A DNA stretch of 64,000 nt from Flabesymbios commensalis (taxonomy: Eukaryota > Annelida > Polychaeta > Terebellida > Flabelligeridae): assembly GCA_964017125.1 (NCBI GenBank), contig OZ024905.1, positions 39,784,869-39,848,868 on the forward strand, in the 5' to 3' direction. The translations under genes and the position numbers were made by a program. Below are positions 21,061-33,200 of this stretch, piece after piece (positions within the stretch are counted from its first letter, which is position 1; the number at the start of each line of letters is the position of its first letter). Below the pieces are notes generated by a model. The model was not told where the DNA came from. It saw only the letters and a list, made by a program, of their open reading frames with translations, and did no database searches.

Positions 21061-21425
21061 AATTTATGGTGGCTTCTATCTACTCAGACCAGTCTCTCTA
21101 GTCTCTCCAGTGACCGCTTGAGCACACTCCAACATTTTAGCTGCTACTTTCACAGTCTTCAGTTCCGGAAACAGCTGCGACATCAGCATCTGCACAATGC
21201 CTGTTTAAGGATAGATTTCCAAGAAATGTTTCACCTAATCGAATCCCAGTTTTTATAAGCATTATATTTTTTTCCACACGAAGCGCTCGCCCAGCACTTT
21301 CTGTGTGATGTATTGCGTGTAATAAGTCTGTATGATATTAACATTTTCCATCCGGTCATATCTTTGCCATGTATATCCGAGCAGGCGACGGTCACCATAA
21401 AAGTGTGTCATCAAATGTCTCGTTT
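21061..21425. other. Spacer, no feature seen
   Basis: No gene or repeat terminus recognised between the family E palindrome and the MITE cluster. Confidence 0.4.
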
Positions 21426-21427
21426 GT

Positions 21428-21720
21428 GGTTAACCCTTTCACTGCCATGTAGTCACAATTATAATCGTTATTAACCCTTGTCCTGCTGAATTGCTTCAAT
21501 TGTATTTTTCGTCATTTGAAGCTGGAATTGCTAACGCAATTTCCAGCTTCAAATGACGAAAATTATTACTATTTATGAAAAATAGACATGTCTAAAATTA
21601 AATTATTGGATCAACAAAGCGCCTATTACAAACAATTTTATCAAAATTAAGTGATATTTTTATTTATCTAAAACATCCTTAACCCCGTATATATCCGGGC
21701 ATAGCAGGACAGGGATGAAT
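21428..21720. mobile_element. TTAA-type MITE, family C, inserted next to another TTAA relic
   Basis: TTAACCCTTGTCCTGCTGAA (from 21471) to GGGCATAGCAGGACAGGGAT. The hairpin TCATTTGAAGCTGGAATTGC / GCAATTTCCAGCTTCAAATGA spans about 21514-21558. A second TTAACCCTTTCACTGCC starts at 21430, suggesting insertion into or beside an older TTAA element. Confidence 0.8.
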
Positions 21721-21869
21721 CCTATCTCTGACAGACCAAATAACGGCTTTCGGAGTGAAATATAATGTTAAATCAGCAACGATCATAGCTGATAAATAAT
21801 ATGTATTTTTTTCAAATAAAAAAATACGGATAAGCACTCAAAATAGTGGTTATCAGTAAGGAGACTACT

Positions 21870-22101
21870 TTAACTCTTAAACCGATAAATTATATAATTT
21901 AAATTTTCACCCACCAGAAGTTGTGTCTCTCTACCGCGACCCACAACTTGAAATGGGTGAAAATGACTCATATTTGTTTAATTTGAGACGAAAGATTTGC
22001 AAATGTTGATGTTTAAACACTCATTTTGTTCCCAATAACTGCGTCCTAAGCAGGTGATTAAAACAGATTAAAAATGTGTATAATAAGCCTTTGTGACTTA
22101 A
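21870..22101. mobile_element. TTAA-type MITE, family B
   Basis: TTAACTCTTAAACCG start. The hairpin is AGAAGTTGTGTCTCTCTACC / GCGACCCACAACTTGAAATGG, followed by TTTGTTTAATTTGAGACG and CCCAATAACTGCGTCCTAAG. It ends at a TTAA (22098-22101) shared with the next element. Confidence 0.7.
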
Positions 22102-22353
22102 CCCATTTAGCCCCCTCGTCGCTATTATGCACCAGATTGCATATTTTGAATATAAATCATTGAATAAAACATGGTATAATATTTTACTATCAAAAGACGG
22201 ACAATATTATTATATACTTAAGCCACCAATAATATCAGGTGATTTTCATGCACCTTGATTTGAATTGCATGAAAATGAGAATAAAAAGCTTGGTGCTGAA
22301 AAAAACAATCGAATGTAAATTTGAATTATTTAAGTTGGTGCTCAAAGAGTTAG
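22098..22353. mobile_element. TTAA-type MITE, family H
   Basis: TTAACCCATTTAGCCCC at the left and GGTGCTCAAAGAGTTA at the right are imperfect inverted ends. The interior hairpin is GATTTTCATGCACCTTG / GAATTGCATGAAAATGAG. Only copy noticed in the window. Confidence 0.55.
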
Positions 22354-22397
22354 GACGTACGGCAGGCCTTTTTGTGTGAGCAGTGCATTTTTATTTA

Positions 22398-22505
22398 CCC
22401 AGCTAGCACAAAATTTGTCAAATATTGTATTATGATTGGTCTACCCTCTACGACGCTGGGGAAACATTGCTTCAACATTGGGCCAACCCATGTGTTTGCT
22501 TGATC
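22398..22505. mobile_element. Family E palindrome, diverged
   Basis: CCCAGCTAGCACAAAAT and CCCATGTGTTTGCTT ends, with CTACGACGCTGGGG at the centre. Confidence 0.5.
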
Positions 22506-22724
22506 CACTCTCCTCGTCCCACTGCACCAATCATATTGATAAGCAGCAGTGACTGGAGAGGGATGAGTTATTGGTTTGTTATCCAGATCATTTACATCAG
22601 TCTCTGCCTGATCTGACCAGCCTTACTTTCTCTGACATCACGCTCATTGAATCCACCCAAATTTGCAAGCAGACATGACAGTATTGGTCTCTCCAGTGTG
22701 GAATTTTGTGGTTTAAACTACATT

Positions 22725-22952
22725 TTAACCCTTAAGCTGCTTAATTAAATAATCTAAATCTTTACCACTTGAAGTTGCGTCTAGCTGCGGCTACCGCGAC
22801 ACACAACTTCAATTGGGGGGGGGGGGGAATTATTTGTTTAATTTGAGACCAAACATCTGCAAGTCTTGATTTTTAAACGCTCATGTCGTTCCCAATAACT
22901 GCGAATTAAACGGCTAATAAAACGGATTATAAACGACTATATTTAGGGTTAA
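22725..22952. mobile_element. TTAA-type MITE, family B, intact ends
   Basis: TTAA at 22725-22728 and 22949-22952. CCCTTAAGCTGCTTAATT at the left; TTTAGGG at the right. The hairpin is CACTTGAAGTTGCGTCTAGC / GCGACACACAACTTCAATTG, with a run of about 13 G after it. Confidence 0.8.
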
Positions 22953-23264
22953 TGCATGTCTTGTTTGGATATATTGCATTGTTGTTCAGAAATGAGAGAG
23001 CCTATGTTTATTGTTGAATTGACAATCCTGTGTGTGGTTCCACACAACAACACCATTAAATCAATTAAATGACTTAATTGACAGCAAAGTTTGTCTAATG
23101 TTTTACTTCTTCTCCGATCTTAAAATAATAAAGTAAAACAAATGGAAATTTAAGGCATCTCTTTTCATTGGGACACCTAATTTATCGCTGCATGAGTAAG
23201 TACACATGGTTTGAAATTGCAAATGTGTCCCGTATTGTATTCAGGATGCAATTTCCTATTAAGC

Positions 23265-23420
23265 TCTATCAGTGCGGGGACTGATTTTAGACGTCAGAAG
23301 ATTCTGACGTCTAAAGTCGATGTACCGTTTATTGACGAAAGAGTAAAAGATTTATAATGGCCGTAGACCCGTAACATAGGCATTCAAATGAACGGAAATA
23401 GCTAACTGAGATAATGATAA
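23265..23420 (-). mobile_element. Family A MITE, truncated
   Basis: CAGTGCGGGGACTGATTTTA GACGTCAG hairpin start, then the family interior in reverse (ATGGCCGTAGACCCGTAACA TAGG). Confidence 0.6.
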
Positions 23421-24129
23421 TGTATATACATGTACAAAAATATTTCATCTTGGTGAGGGTTAAAAATTTTGACCGTGTTTTCTTTTTTGCAACATCAGCA
23501 CATGTAATGTTAATGATCATACTCCTTGTACATGTACATGTAGCCTATATTGTGTTCAGTGGCATTACCCAATACCCCCTGTGTAATGATTTATCTATTG
23601 TCTGACGTTAGGGGATGTAATGAAACGTGATATATCAACTGTACGACAAACACTACATTATAGATCCCTTTAAAGTCCGCAATTCCCATCCTTCTTACTT
23701 ATAAATGCATCATGATATAAATGTGATAGATCATACGCCTATATGATATATGGAATGCTATATGTTAATTCCCGTATGGAATAATGTTGTGTCTGTCAAT
23801 ACCGCACCACACTAACATACACAATAACTCACGCACCCAAAAACGGCACGTGACCCTAAATTAAACATTATTATTATTCTTTCCAGCAGTTCTACTCCTG
23901 CTGAATTTTTTGTTACTATTTTTCATTTGAAGGCGGAATGTTATAAAAATGTTATGTGTTTGCTGGGAATTGTTGTTGTTCAACTTCGAACTATTTTTTC
24001 TATGAAAATTAGGCATTTTCGCTAATTGAATGATTATTTGACTACTTGAGCATTTACAACTAACTATAATATAAATTTCACTGTTTAGTGTCAGAGGGGC
24101 ATGCTTACTAGAGTAGTTTCTCATCATCA
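23421..24129. other. Spacer with a family C scrap
   Basis: A fragment of the family C pattern (CCTGCTGAATTTTTTG … TTTTCATTTGAAGGCGGAAT) lies near 23907-23942, and a GTGTTTGCTGGG end of family E near 23957. No gene seen. Confidence 0.4.
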
Positions 24130-25150
24130 AATAGACATGCTACCTGACCAGTTGTTTAAAGTCAGTGGTATTTGCTTATCGACTAGTTTAATTTCAGAGG
24201 GACCTGTCTTTTCATTAGTTGTTCAATATCAGTGGGCTATACTGAGACCTACATCCTAACTAATTAATGTCAGACTTACAGACTAGTTGTCTAATGTCAG
24301 ACTCACCTGCTTTCTGGCTAGTTATTTAAGGTGAGGGGGGCCTGCTGACTGATTAGTTGTTTGATGTCAGAAGTACCTGTGTCTTGACTAGTTGTCTGAT
24401 GTCAGAGGTACCTGCTTCTTGATTAGTTGTCTAATATCATACTAGTAGGAACCTGCTGACTGACTAGTTGTTTAATGTCCGAGGTACCTGATTCTTGATT
24501 AGTTGTCTAATGTCAGAGGGACCTGCTGACTGACTAGTTGTTTAATGTCAGAGGTACCTGCTTCTTGATTAGTTGTCTAATGTCAGAGGGACCTGCTGAC
24601 TGACTAGTTGTTTAATGTCAGAGGTACCTGCTTCTTGACTAGTTGTCTAATATCAGAGGGACCTGCTGACTGACTAGTTGTTTAATGTCAGAGGTACCTG
24701 CTTCTTGATTAGTTGTCTAATGTCAGAGGGACCTGCTGACTGACTAGTTGTTTAATGTCCGAGGTACCTGATTCTTGATTAGTTGTCTAATGTCAGAGGG
24801 ACCTGCTGACTGACTAGTTGTTTAATGTCAGAGGTACCTGCTTCTTGATTAGTTGTCTAATGTCAGAGGGACCTGCTGACTGACTAGTTGTTTAATGTCA
24901 GAGGTACCTGATTCTTGATTAGTTGTCTAATATCAGAGGGACCTGCTGACTGACTAGTTGTTTAATGTCAGAGGTACCTGCTTCTTGACTAGTTGTCTAA
25001 TATCAGAGGGACCTGCTGACTAACTATTTGTTTAATGTCAGAGGTACCTGCTTCTTGATTAGTTGTCTAATATTAGAGGGACCTGCTGCCTGACTAGTTA
25101 TTTAATGTCAGAGGTACCTGCTTCTTGACTAGTTGTCTAATGTCAAAGTG
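24130..25150. repeat. Minisatellite, 35-bp unit in 70-bp dimers
   Basis: Alternating 35-bp halves. One holds GACTAGTTGTTTAATGTCAG AGGTACCTGCTTCT, the other GATTAGTTGTCTAATGTCAG AGGGACCTGCTGAC. From 24440 on the 70-bp dimer repeats almost without change; the first 300 bp are diverged monomers. The array ends about 390 bp before the first coding exon of the C1orf21-like gene. Confidence 0.9.
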
Positions 25151-25189
25151 GCGTGTTTCTGCGGATTATCGTTAATGCCAGCCAGACCT

Positions 25190-25480
25190 ATTAGCTGATT
25201 TTGTTCTTACGTTAGCGGTGGGTGTTATTAATGTATTGCTGACGGTAATGTCAGATAGGGTTGCTTACTGATTATCTGATTTTGCTGTTACGTTAGCGGT
25301 GTTGTTATCGGCGTATGCCAGATAGATTTGCTTACTGATTAGCTGATTTTGTTCTTACGTTAGCGGTGTTGTTATTGATAGGATAGGGTTGCTTACTGAT
25401 TAGGTACGTTACGTTAGTGTTGTTGTTATGGACTATGTCAAATAGGGTTGCTTACTGATTAGTTATTTGTGCACTTTCTG
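25190..25480. repeat. Second short minisatellite before exon 1
   Basis: About five irregular units of TTGCTTACTGATTAGCTGAT TTTGTTCTTACG, TTAGCGGTGTTGTTAT. It is unrelated to the preceding 35-bp array except for the GATTAG word. Confidence 0.8.
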
Positions 25481-25486
25481 TTGTAG

Positions 25487-25631
25487 CAGCCTACAGCTGA
25501 TGTGTAAGGCGTCTCCATGAAGCTACTAGTCAGAGTCATGGGCTGCGGCCAGAGTAAATCTGCCAGCAGTACAGTGAAGGATGACCACAACAACCACGAT
25601 GACCATGTAGAAGTCTACACAAAAACCGCAA
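25487..25631 (+). CDS. C1orf21-like exon 1 (coding from 25538)
   Basis: A possible acceptor (CTTTCTGTTGTAG) ends at 25486, suggesting an upstream non-coding exon. Two in-frame ATGs exist (25517 and 25538). I chose 25538 because it places Gly at position 2 and gives MGCGQSK. The exon ends in phase 1 at GCA A, donor GTAAGA at 25632. The histidine-rich piece DDHNNHDDHVEVYTKT lies just before the donor. Confidence 0.75.
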
Positions 25632-26782
25632 GTAAGACACATAGCATATTATATTTATACAGCTTAACCCTTTCAGTGCGAGGACCGAATTTAGACGTCA
25701 CAACCTGTGACGCCACCGATGAGCAGTTTGTTATATTTATTTTAACATTACCTCTGTAGGCCTAATTGTCGAGTTTTATTTTAAGCCAGTTTCGTCCTCC
25801 AGCACATTATTACTTACGTAATCAATATGACTGACTAAATACATTATTTTATGATGATTTCAAATTGAAAAAAACTCTTTGGTTTTGATGGTTTATACAA
25901 AAATATTTTGTAGCTGGGAGCTGAAAGAGTTTAGATCTTTCTCTGAATCATATTAAAAAATAATTCTTTCATGGAATGTGCGTATCGTATCTTTCTCCAT
26001 TTACCATTCTGCCATATAATCTCAAATAACATAATTTTTCTTTGAATAAGTCTACTGGGATTTTTTTGGGGGATTTTCATTCTTTCGAAGCTGGAATTGC
26101 AGACCATTTCCAAATGAAAAAAGAACACTTTCTTCACAACCATGCGTCACAAAATTGACATATAAAAGGATGAATAATTTTTTATTCCCAAGGAGATATA
26201 TTTTTTTGGTGTTTAAAAACGTAAAAATTCGGTGAGTTTTCTAAGATTGATTGATGCACATGGTTGACCCTAAAATCTGATAATTCTGATCATACATATT
26301 TAGGATTAGATGTCATATAAACACGATATAGAGATGTGCAACGAATGCTATTTAAATACACACACGAATACGAATATTAATTCATATAATGAATGCACAC
26401 ATAGTCTAAAATGTTAATAATCATAGTGCAATCTACATACTATTATTAGTACACGTATTTACGTAATTTACTTGTAAAAATATTGATTTTAATATATTCT
26501 ACTGCTTGGACAAAATGTCACAGCGTTATCATTCATGTACAGATGTATATAAATTAACTTCGTACCCGCACGTCAGCCCATGCTATTTTTCACTAGGCGC
26601 AAATCTACATGGCTCGATACCTGATGCACAGTAATTAGTGTTACCAATTGATTGATTTTTCTTATAAACACAGAAAGACTATTACAATCGACATAAATTG
26701 ATCCAGGGGTTAATCATCCAGGCACATATATAATAATTATATACCTGGTGCGACACTCAGCTAGGATTTAGGCGCTATAGAA

Positions 26783-26829
<47 letters not shown>

Positions 26830-27241
26830 TGTTTGTTTGTTTGTTTGTTTGTTTGTTTATTTGTTTGTTTGTTTGTTTGTTTGTTTGTTTGTTTGTTTGT
26901 TTGTTTGTTTGTTTGTTTGTCTGTCTGTTTGTTTGTTTGTTTGTTTGTTTGTTTGTTTGTTTGTTTGTTTGTTTGTTTGTTTGTTTGTTTGTTTGTTTGT
27001 TTGTTTGTTTGTTTGTTTGTTTGTTTGCTTTTTTTTTTTTTTTTTTTTTTTTTTTGTGTGTGTTTGTTTGTATGTATGTATGTATGTTTGTTTGTTTGTT
27101 TGTTTGTTTGTTTGTTTGTTTGTTTGTTTGTTTGTTTGTTTGTTTGTTTGTTTGTTTGTTTGTTTATTTGTTTGTTTGTTTGTTTGTTTGTTTGTTTGTT
27201 TGTTTGTTTGTTTGTTTGTTTGTTTGTTTGTTTGCTGTTTT

Positions 27242-27273
<32 letters not shown>

Positions 27274-30200
27274 TTGTTTGTATGTATGTATGTTTGTTTG
27301 TTTGTTTGTTTGTTTGTTTGTTTGTTTGTTTGTTTGTTTGTTTGTTTGTTTATTTGTTTGTTTGTTTGTTTGTTTGTTTGTTTGTTTGTTTGTTTGTTTG
27401 TTTATTTGTTTGTTTGTTTGTTTGTTTGTTTGTTTGTTTGTTATGCAATCGTACCTTATACATAACTTTGTAATGCAATATTGTGTCATCGGGTTGAAGC
27501 ATTAGAATATGAAGCTTCATGTTTTCGCCTTTATACTGGATTTGTGAACACGGTCAGTTATTCCTATTGCGCTGCCCTAATTGTCTGCTGTTGCTTAATG
27601 TTACAAGTCAGGCTTGTTTCCTTAATGGGGCATCTTATTTCTCCTGACTGCACGGCTAACCCGTGTCCAGTGTGTGGCATAGGTTACCAGACTCTATACA
27701 CTCAACCAGTGGTATTGTAATGTCGGTCCAGCGTCGCAGACGGTGGACCGACATTACAACAACACTGGTTGAGTGTATGTTGTCTGTTTGGGAGGGCAGG
27801 TGATCGCCAAGTGAATGTCAGCAGGAAGTCGCTGAGTATCCGTGGCCGATCCAAAAGGAAAGCACCCCCCCCCCCGTGCCCCCCGAGCAGACAGTTTCCC
27901 CGGGCCCTGCCCCCGGGCCCTCTCACTGAGCAGACCACTTGTCTGACCAGTCGCATCAATTCATGTCAAATTGCATTCATTTCTGTCACATACTAGTACG
28001 CTGTAAAAGGATCTATGACAATATTGGTGTATCACAGACACATCTGTGACCCACCCACCACTTAGGGTTTCACGCCCTTGTCTGACATTGAAACATCCCC
28101 GTAGGAGAAAATGAAATGAATCGGGCTTTAGGCGAAGGAGAAGGCATGTGAAATATCCACCATCCTTTTATTGCTAAGAATTTTTGACCGATAATTTTGA
28201 AATATAGCATGGATGCATCTATTTTGAAGACGTAGACATGCTCAGAGTTCAATTTTAACCAACTGCTAACCAAACATAAAATTTAATTAGCACAATAATT
28301 CATCTTTAATGCTAGAAAAAACTCGCGGATATTTTAAAAAGAAATTGAACCCTGTTGATCGAAATGCAATGGACTTGTCAATATTTGATATATACATGTA
28401 TATTGTTTCGATAATGCTAGCCAGTCATCTTCATTGACTAGTTCTTTAGAGTGAAATTACAGCTCTTTCGTTTAAAAATGAAATTTTCCCTCAGCCGTTG
28501 AACAGGGTTAATAGAATATACATTACGCTCATACATAGTTATGTGGGCTTTAATGTATGTATAGTGGTAAGCGCCCCGCTCCTTATTTGAAATGACATTT
28601 TCATGACTATAAAAGGTCACTTTTTGATTGAAACACAAAAGTTGTATGTGTTAAGTATTGTTAAATAACTGTAATTTCACTTTAAACAAGTGGACAATGA
28701 AGAAGATTATGTCATCATTCTATTTAACATTATCGAAACAATATGTATATCAAATATATATGATGTACTTTTATAGGGAGAGTTTAAGTTGAATTATATA
28801 TATGTAATTTCACTTTAAACAAGTGATCAATGAAGACGATTATGTCATCACTCTTATTTCATCATTGAACATTATCGAAACAATATGTATATCAAATCAT
28901 AGACATCGAGGGAATGGACTACAAACAGGCGCGAGATCGTCGTGAACTTACGCGGCTAGGAAAAGGCATAACTGATTCCCGGTCTACCTTTCATGCTGTC
29001 TATTTATGTTTTTCATCGGCTCGATAGGCGAGTAATTTGGGCTATTTTGTCACTATAATTTAAATTACTGAGCCAGCTAATTGTTCAAAATAATGTAATT
29101 TTATTTATGTTTATGCTAAATATATACATTAAAAACAATGACAATTGAGGTTTACAATTTAAATTAGACACCAAAATGAAGCTGTTTCAAACTTGACTGT
29201 AGTGTATAGCCAGCATGTCAGTAGACCTTAATTCGGACAATTGTCATATTGAATTGAATACATGTATAGACGTCAAATTATAGGTGTATTGGACATGGTG
29301 TGTATAAGTTTATGATCTATGTCCACATATTTTCACTGGAGAAGGATACTTTAGGGGCTTGGATGTTTTATTCTTGTGGTAATCGTTAAATACTTTTGAT
29401 AATGAAGCAGAAGGAACTATAATAATGTATTCATTTATCATGTTTATCGAATACATTTGTTACGATTTGAAAGATATTGATGTTATTAATTAATTTGACT
29501 GTGATTGAAATTGTGATCAACACAATGTTTACATACCCATGAAAAAACGATCAAAAAGCACATGGTTGACAGTTCACAGTTGAAGTAAACTATCCCTTTT
29601 CTCGCCAGTTCTCGCAGACTGAAGCTCATACACATCAATCAGTGTCGTGAGATTTGAAGTCGGTTGTCCATTCCCTCGATGTCTATGCTCAAATATATAT
29701 ATATGATGTACTTTTATAGGGAGAGTTTAAGTTGAGTTATGAATTAGTAGTTAGATATATTATACGCCCCGATGACCCGCGCCCAGATTTGCACCCTGTA
29801 TCGGTGCTTTGATACAATTATTTCACCTTTGAAAGGCATTACTTGTATCCGTACGGGGCCTTAAAAGACTTGAAAAGCTTTAAATTTTATATTATTTTTG
29901 AAGGCCTTGAAAGAGCTTGAATTTTGCCAAAGTTCTTGAAAAGCCTTGAAAAGTAACCATGCCGTAGGCCATTTCGTAAAAAGTTTTTATTAATAGCAGC
30001 AAAGAAGCCATTCCGCGAAAGGTTTGTTATAACGTTCTCTGATGTCTGTACTTTTGTAGTGTGACATATGTACATGCCATTTTAAAACTTTAAAACTTGG
30101 TGTTTGAATGTCTATCAACGTTTTACATGGACTCATGGTTTGCATGGAACCTTGGAAAAACCTCTTTTTGGGGCCTTGAAAGACTTTTAAAAAGGCTTTG

Positions 30201-33200
30201 AATTTGGTTCTGCCCAAGGGATACGAGCCCTGTCATAAACATAATTGAAAACGGTTTACTCGTGATATTGAATTCTACGGCTATTTTGCATAAACATGAT
30301 AAAAGGCCTAAACTAAAATCCTGTTGAACTCCGCTCATTAATGAATAAATAATCTGAAAGGGGTAACCAGGACAAAATGGTCCGCCATTACCGATAGTTA
30401 TATTTTATATCATATCTCGGCCAATATCACATATATCAGCATATTGTGAGGTTCTATCGATACCAAGGTAGCGTGCTCGGCCTCAGACCGCCAGGGCTCG
30501 AATTTCGATTCCTGTGTCTGGAGGACAGTGTCATCTCAATCATCTCACCATCCTCAGGAGGTTCTCCTGGCCCAGTTTAGCCTATATGTGCACAAAGGTG
30601 GCCTAAAGCCCGATTCATTTCATTACCAAGGTTTCATGGTGAAGTAGCATAAATTTAAATCCAGATATATATTGAACATATGACTCCTTATATCCATTAT
30701 CTGATGTTCTGGCTGTTTCTCGTTGTCAAACATTCCCCATCCTCATATCAGTCAGCAGCCGCCGGTAAGCTGGTATCATTTCGTTATTTGCATAGGTAGC
30801 AAATCTTCTAATACAGTGACATGTGTGATATGTATGATAATAGTATTATTTTGAACGATGAACTTGATTGCTGCCTGAAGTGTGGGCTCACACAATCAAT
30901 TGCTTCAAATAAGTTAGGAAACACAAATAATATGTCATGTCGATAAACGTATAACAAACGAGGCCAAGAAACGAATGTGCTGGAGACATTGACGCGATGC
31001 GACCTATGTAAACTTTTCTTGTGTAGATTTGATTATTTAAGCTAATACTTGTAGTTCAATATAAAAGCACATTTTATGTCTTCGCACACATGCATGGTAG
31101 GCTAATTAGTATGTTATTAACATGATTAATCAACATAGAAGAGCAAATCAGTTTGGCTTCCGGGTAACACTTTAAAGCATTACAGATCGTGTTTGTCCTT
31201 ATCGAAAAAAAATCTTCGTCCTAACATAAATAAAAGGTCCATATCCAAATGCAGCGACAGCTTCTTTTTGTGACAATGTGCCCATGGTTTAGCAAGTGTC
31301 TGTTCAGTTGATATATAACTGAATCATGTAGATTCAGCTTAGGTAATTACTGTTCTTGGCGAAAAGTATTCTAGATACATCAGATTATGTCGTCTAAAGT
31401 CGGTCTCCGCACCGAAAGGGGTAATTAAGTGCTATTACTGAAGTAAGTGATAATGTGCTGGAGCGCGACAGTGGCTTATGCAATATTATAACTCTAACTC
31501 TACAATTAGGCCTACAGATTATTGTGGACATTTTAAAAGTAGACAAATATATAATAGATTACAGAATGATATCAAATAGTCTCAGTGGCCAGCGACGTTT
31601 GGAGCCTCAGTTTGATGTATTACAACTCGATATTTTACTAACCCTTTATCTGCTAAGAACGACTATAGTATACATTTTATTAGCCGATCAAATAACTGTT
31701 ATTGGATACGAACTGAGCGCTTAAACATCAAGATTTGCAATTGTTTGGTCACAATTTAAACAAATATAAATAATTTCCACCCACTTGGAGTTGTGGGTCG
31801 CGCTAGCAAGCCCCAACTCCGCGTGGGTAAGTTTTTTTTTAATTTAGGTCCTTAACGGGTGTGTGCAAGTAAATATATAGCAAATAAAGTGTCGCCTTTT
31901 CCTGTGCAGCCCCCCCCCCCCCCCGTACCTGGACATGGCATCCAATTAGGCGATGTCTGGATCACGGGTGGTATCATGTGTTAGTGCGTCACCTTGGTAT
32001 TAAAGGGTGGTATCTGCCACTTTGTGAAGTGGCAGATACCACCCTGTAATAGCCCGGGGAGGATTACATGCCTGGCCGTGTGACTGAGGGTGCGGGGGCG
32101 GCCACACGAAACCCGCGTGATAAACGGAGTGAAAGCTCCGCCACACACCGCCTCCTCCCACTCTCCACCCACCACCAACCAGGACGTGAAGCTCACACAG
32201 GTAGATCCCACCTGAATCCTGGAGGTGGAAATAATATAAGGCCGAGTATCAATAGAAGTGAAAGAGCGGGGTGTCCGAGCGGGATTGGAAGATCCGTTTA
32301 CGGCGTCAAATAATGGGTCTTGAATTTTCTCAGATATTAACCTTACACCCCTGTTAATGTGGCATGGTGTGTAATGCCGTATAAATTGTGTGCAATTTTT
32401 TTTGTAGATTCGGGACGATGTGGGATTGTTATAACATACAACTTTTGGGTTCCATTTTCTCTGACACCAGACCCCCGTCATTGTTATGCATCACAAATAA
32501 TGTGTTTTCAATTTCCCCAGATCTAATAAACTCACACCACCCGTTAATGTGGTATGGTGTGTAATTCTGTAGAAATTTTGTGCTAATTTTTTTGTAGATC
32601 CGGGACAGTTTGGGATTGTTATGACATAAAAGTTTTGGGTTCGAATCTGCCTGACACCGGAACCCCTGGTATATTTATGCATCACAACCCTGGCATATTT
32701 TGAATCATGTTCATTAAATGAAAACTGGTTTATTCGACGTCAACAACAATTTCTTGAGCTTTCGTTTGAGATATTATTATTATTGGATATTCTAGGAATT
32801 CGGGAATTTCTAAATTCGTCTTGATGTGGGAATTGCGACAGCAATAATTGTTGATATAGCAAAGTGATTGAAAACGAGAACAAATATTTGAATGATAAGA
32901 CGGTTGGCAAAGGTTTCTAGCACAAGGGCATGACACCCTCTGTTGAAATGGAACATCCTTGCTTAATTAAATAAGCCATAAAGGGTGGATATGGATTTGT
33001 ACAGTAACACAATTCTACATAAGTCTCACCAACACTGTTAATTAAAGCAGCCCCTTGGGATGACATCAATTTTCGTTTTTAATTCCGCACTGAAATAGTG
33101 TATCCCACGGATCATGTTTTTATTTTTTTCAGAATTTTCATATTTTAAAAAATATTTTTAATCAACATTTCTATGAAACCAGAAGTAACCCAAACAAACT

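Noticed and set aside
26817-27505. Four overlapping frames of over 200 codons (CLFV or NKQT repeats)
   Set aside because: A period-4 repeat without stop codons keeps several frames open; the products are pure low complexity.
31981-32481. Minus frame of 166 codons
   Set aside because: It crosses a family F palindrome and a tandem duplication and has no family resemblance. A shorter plus frame overlaps it, and no splice or start context supports a gene.
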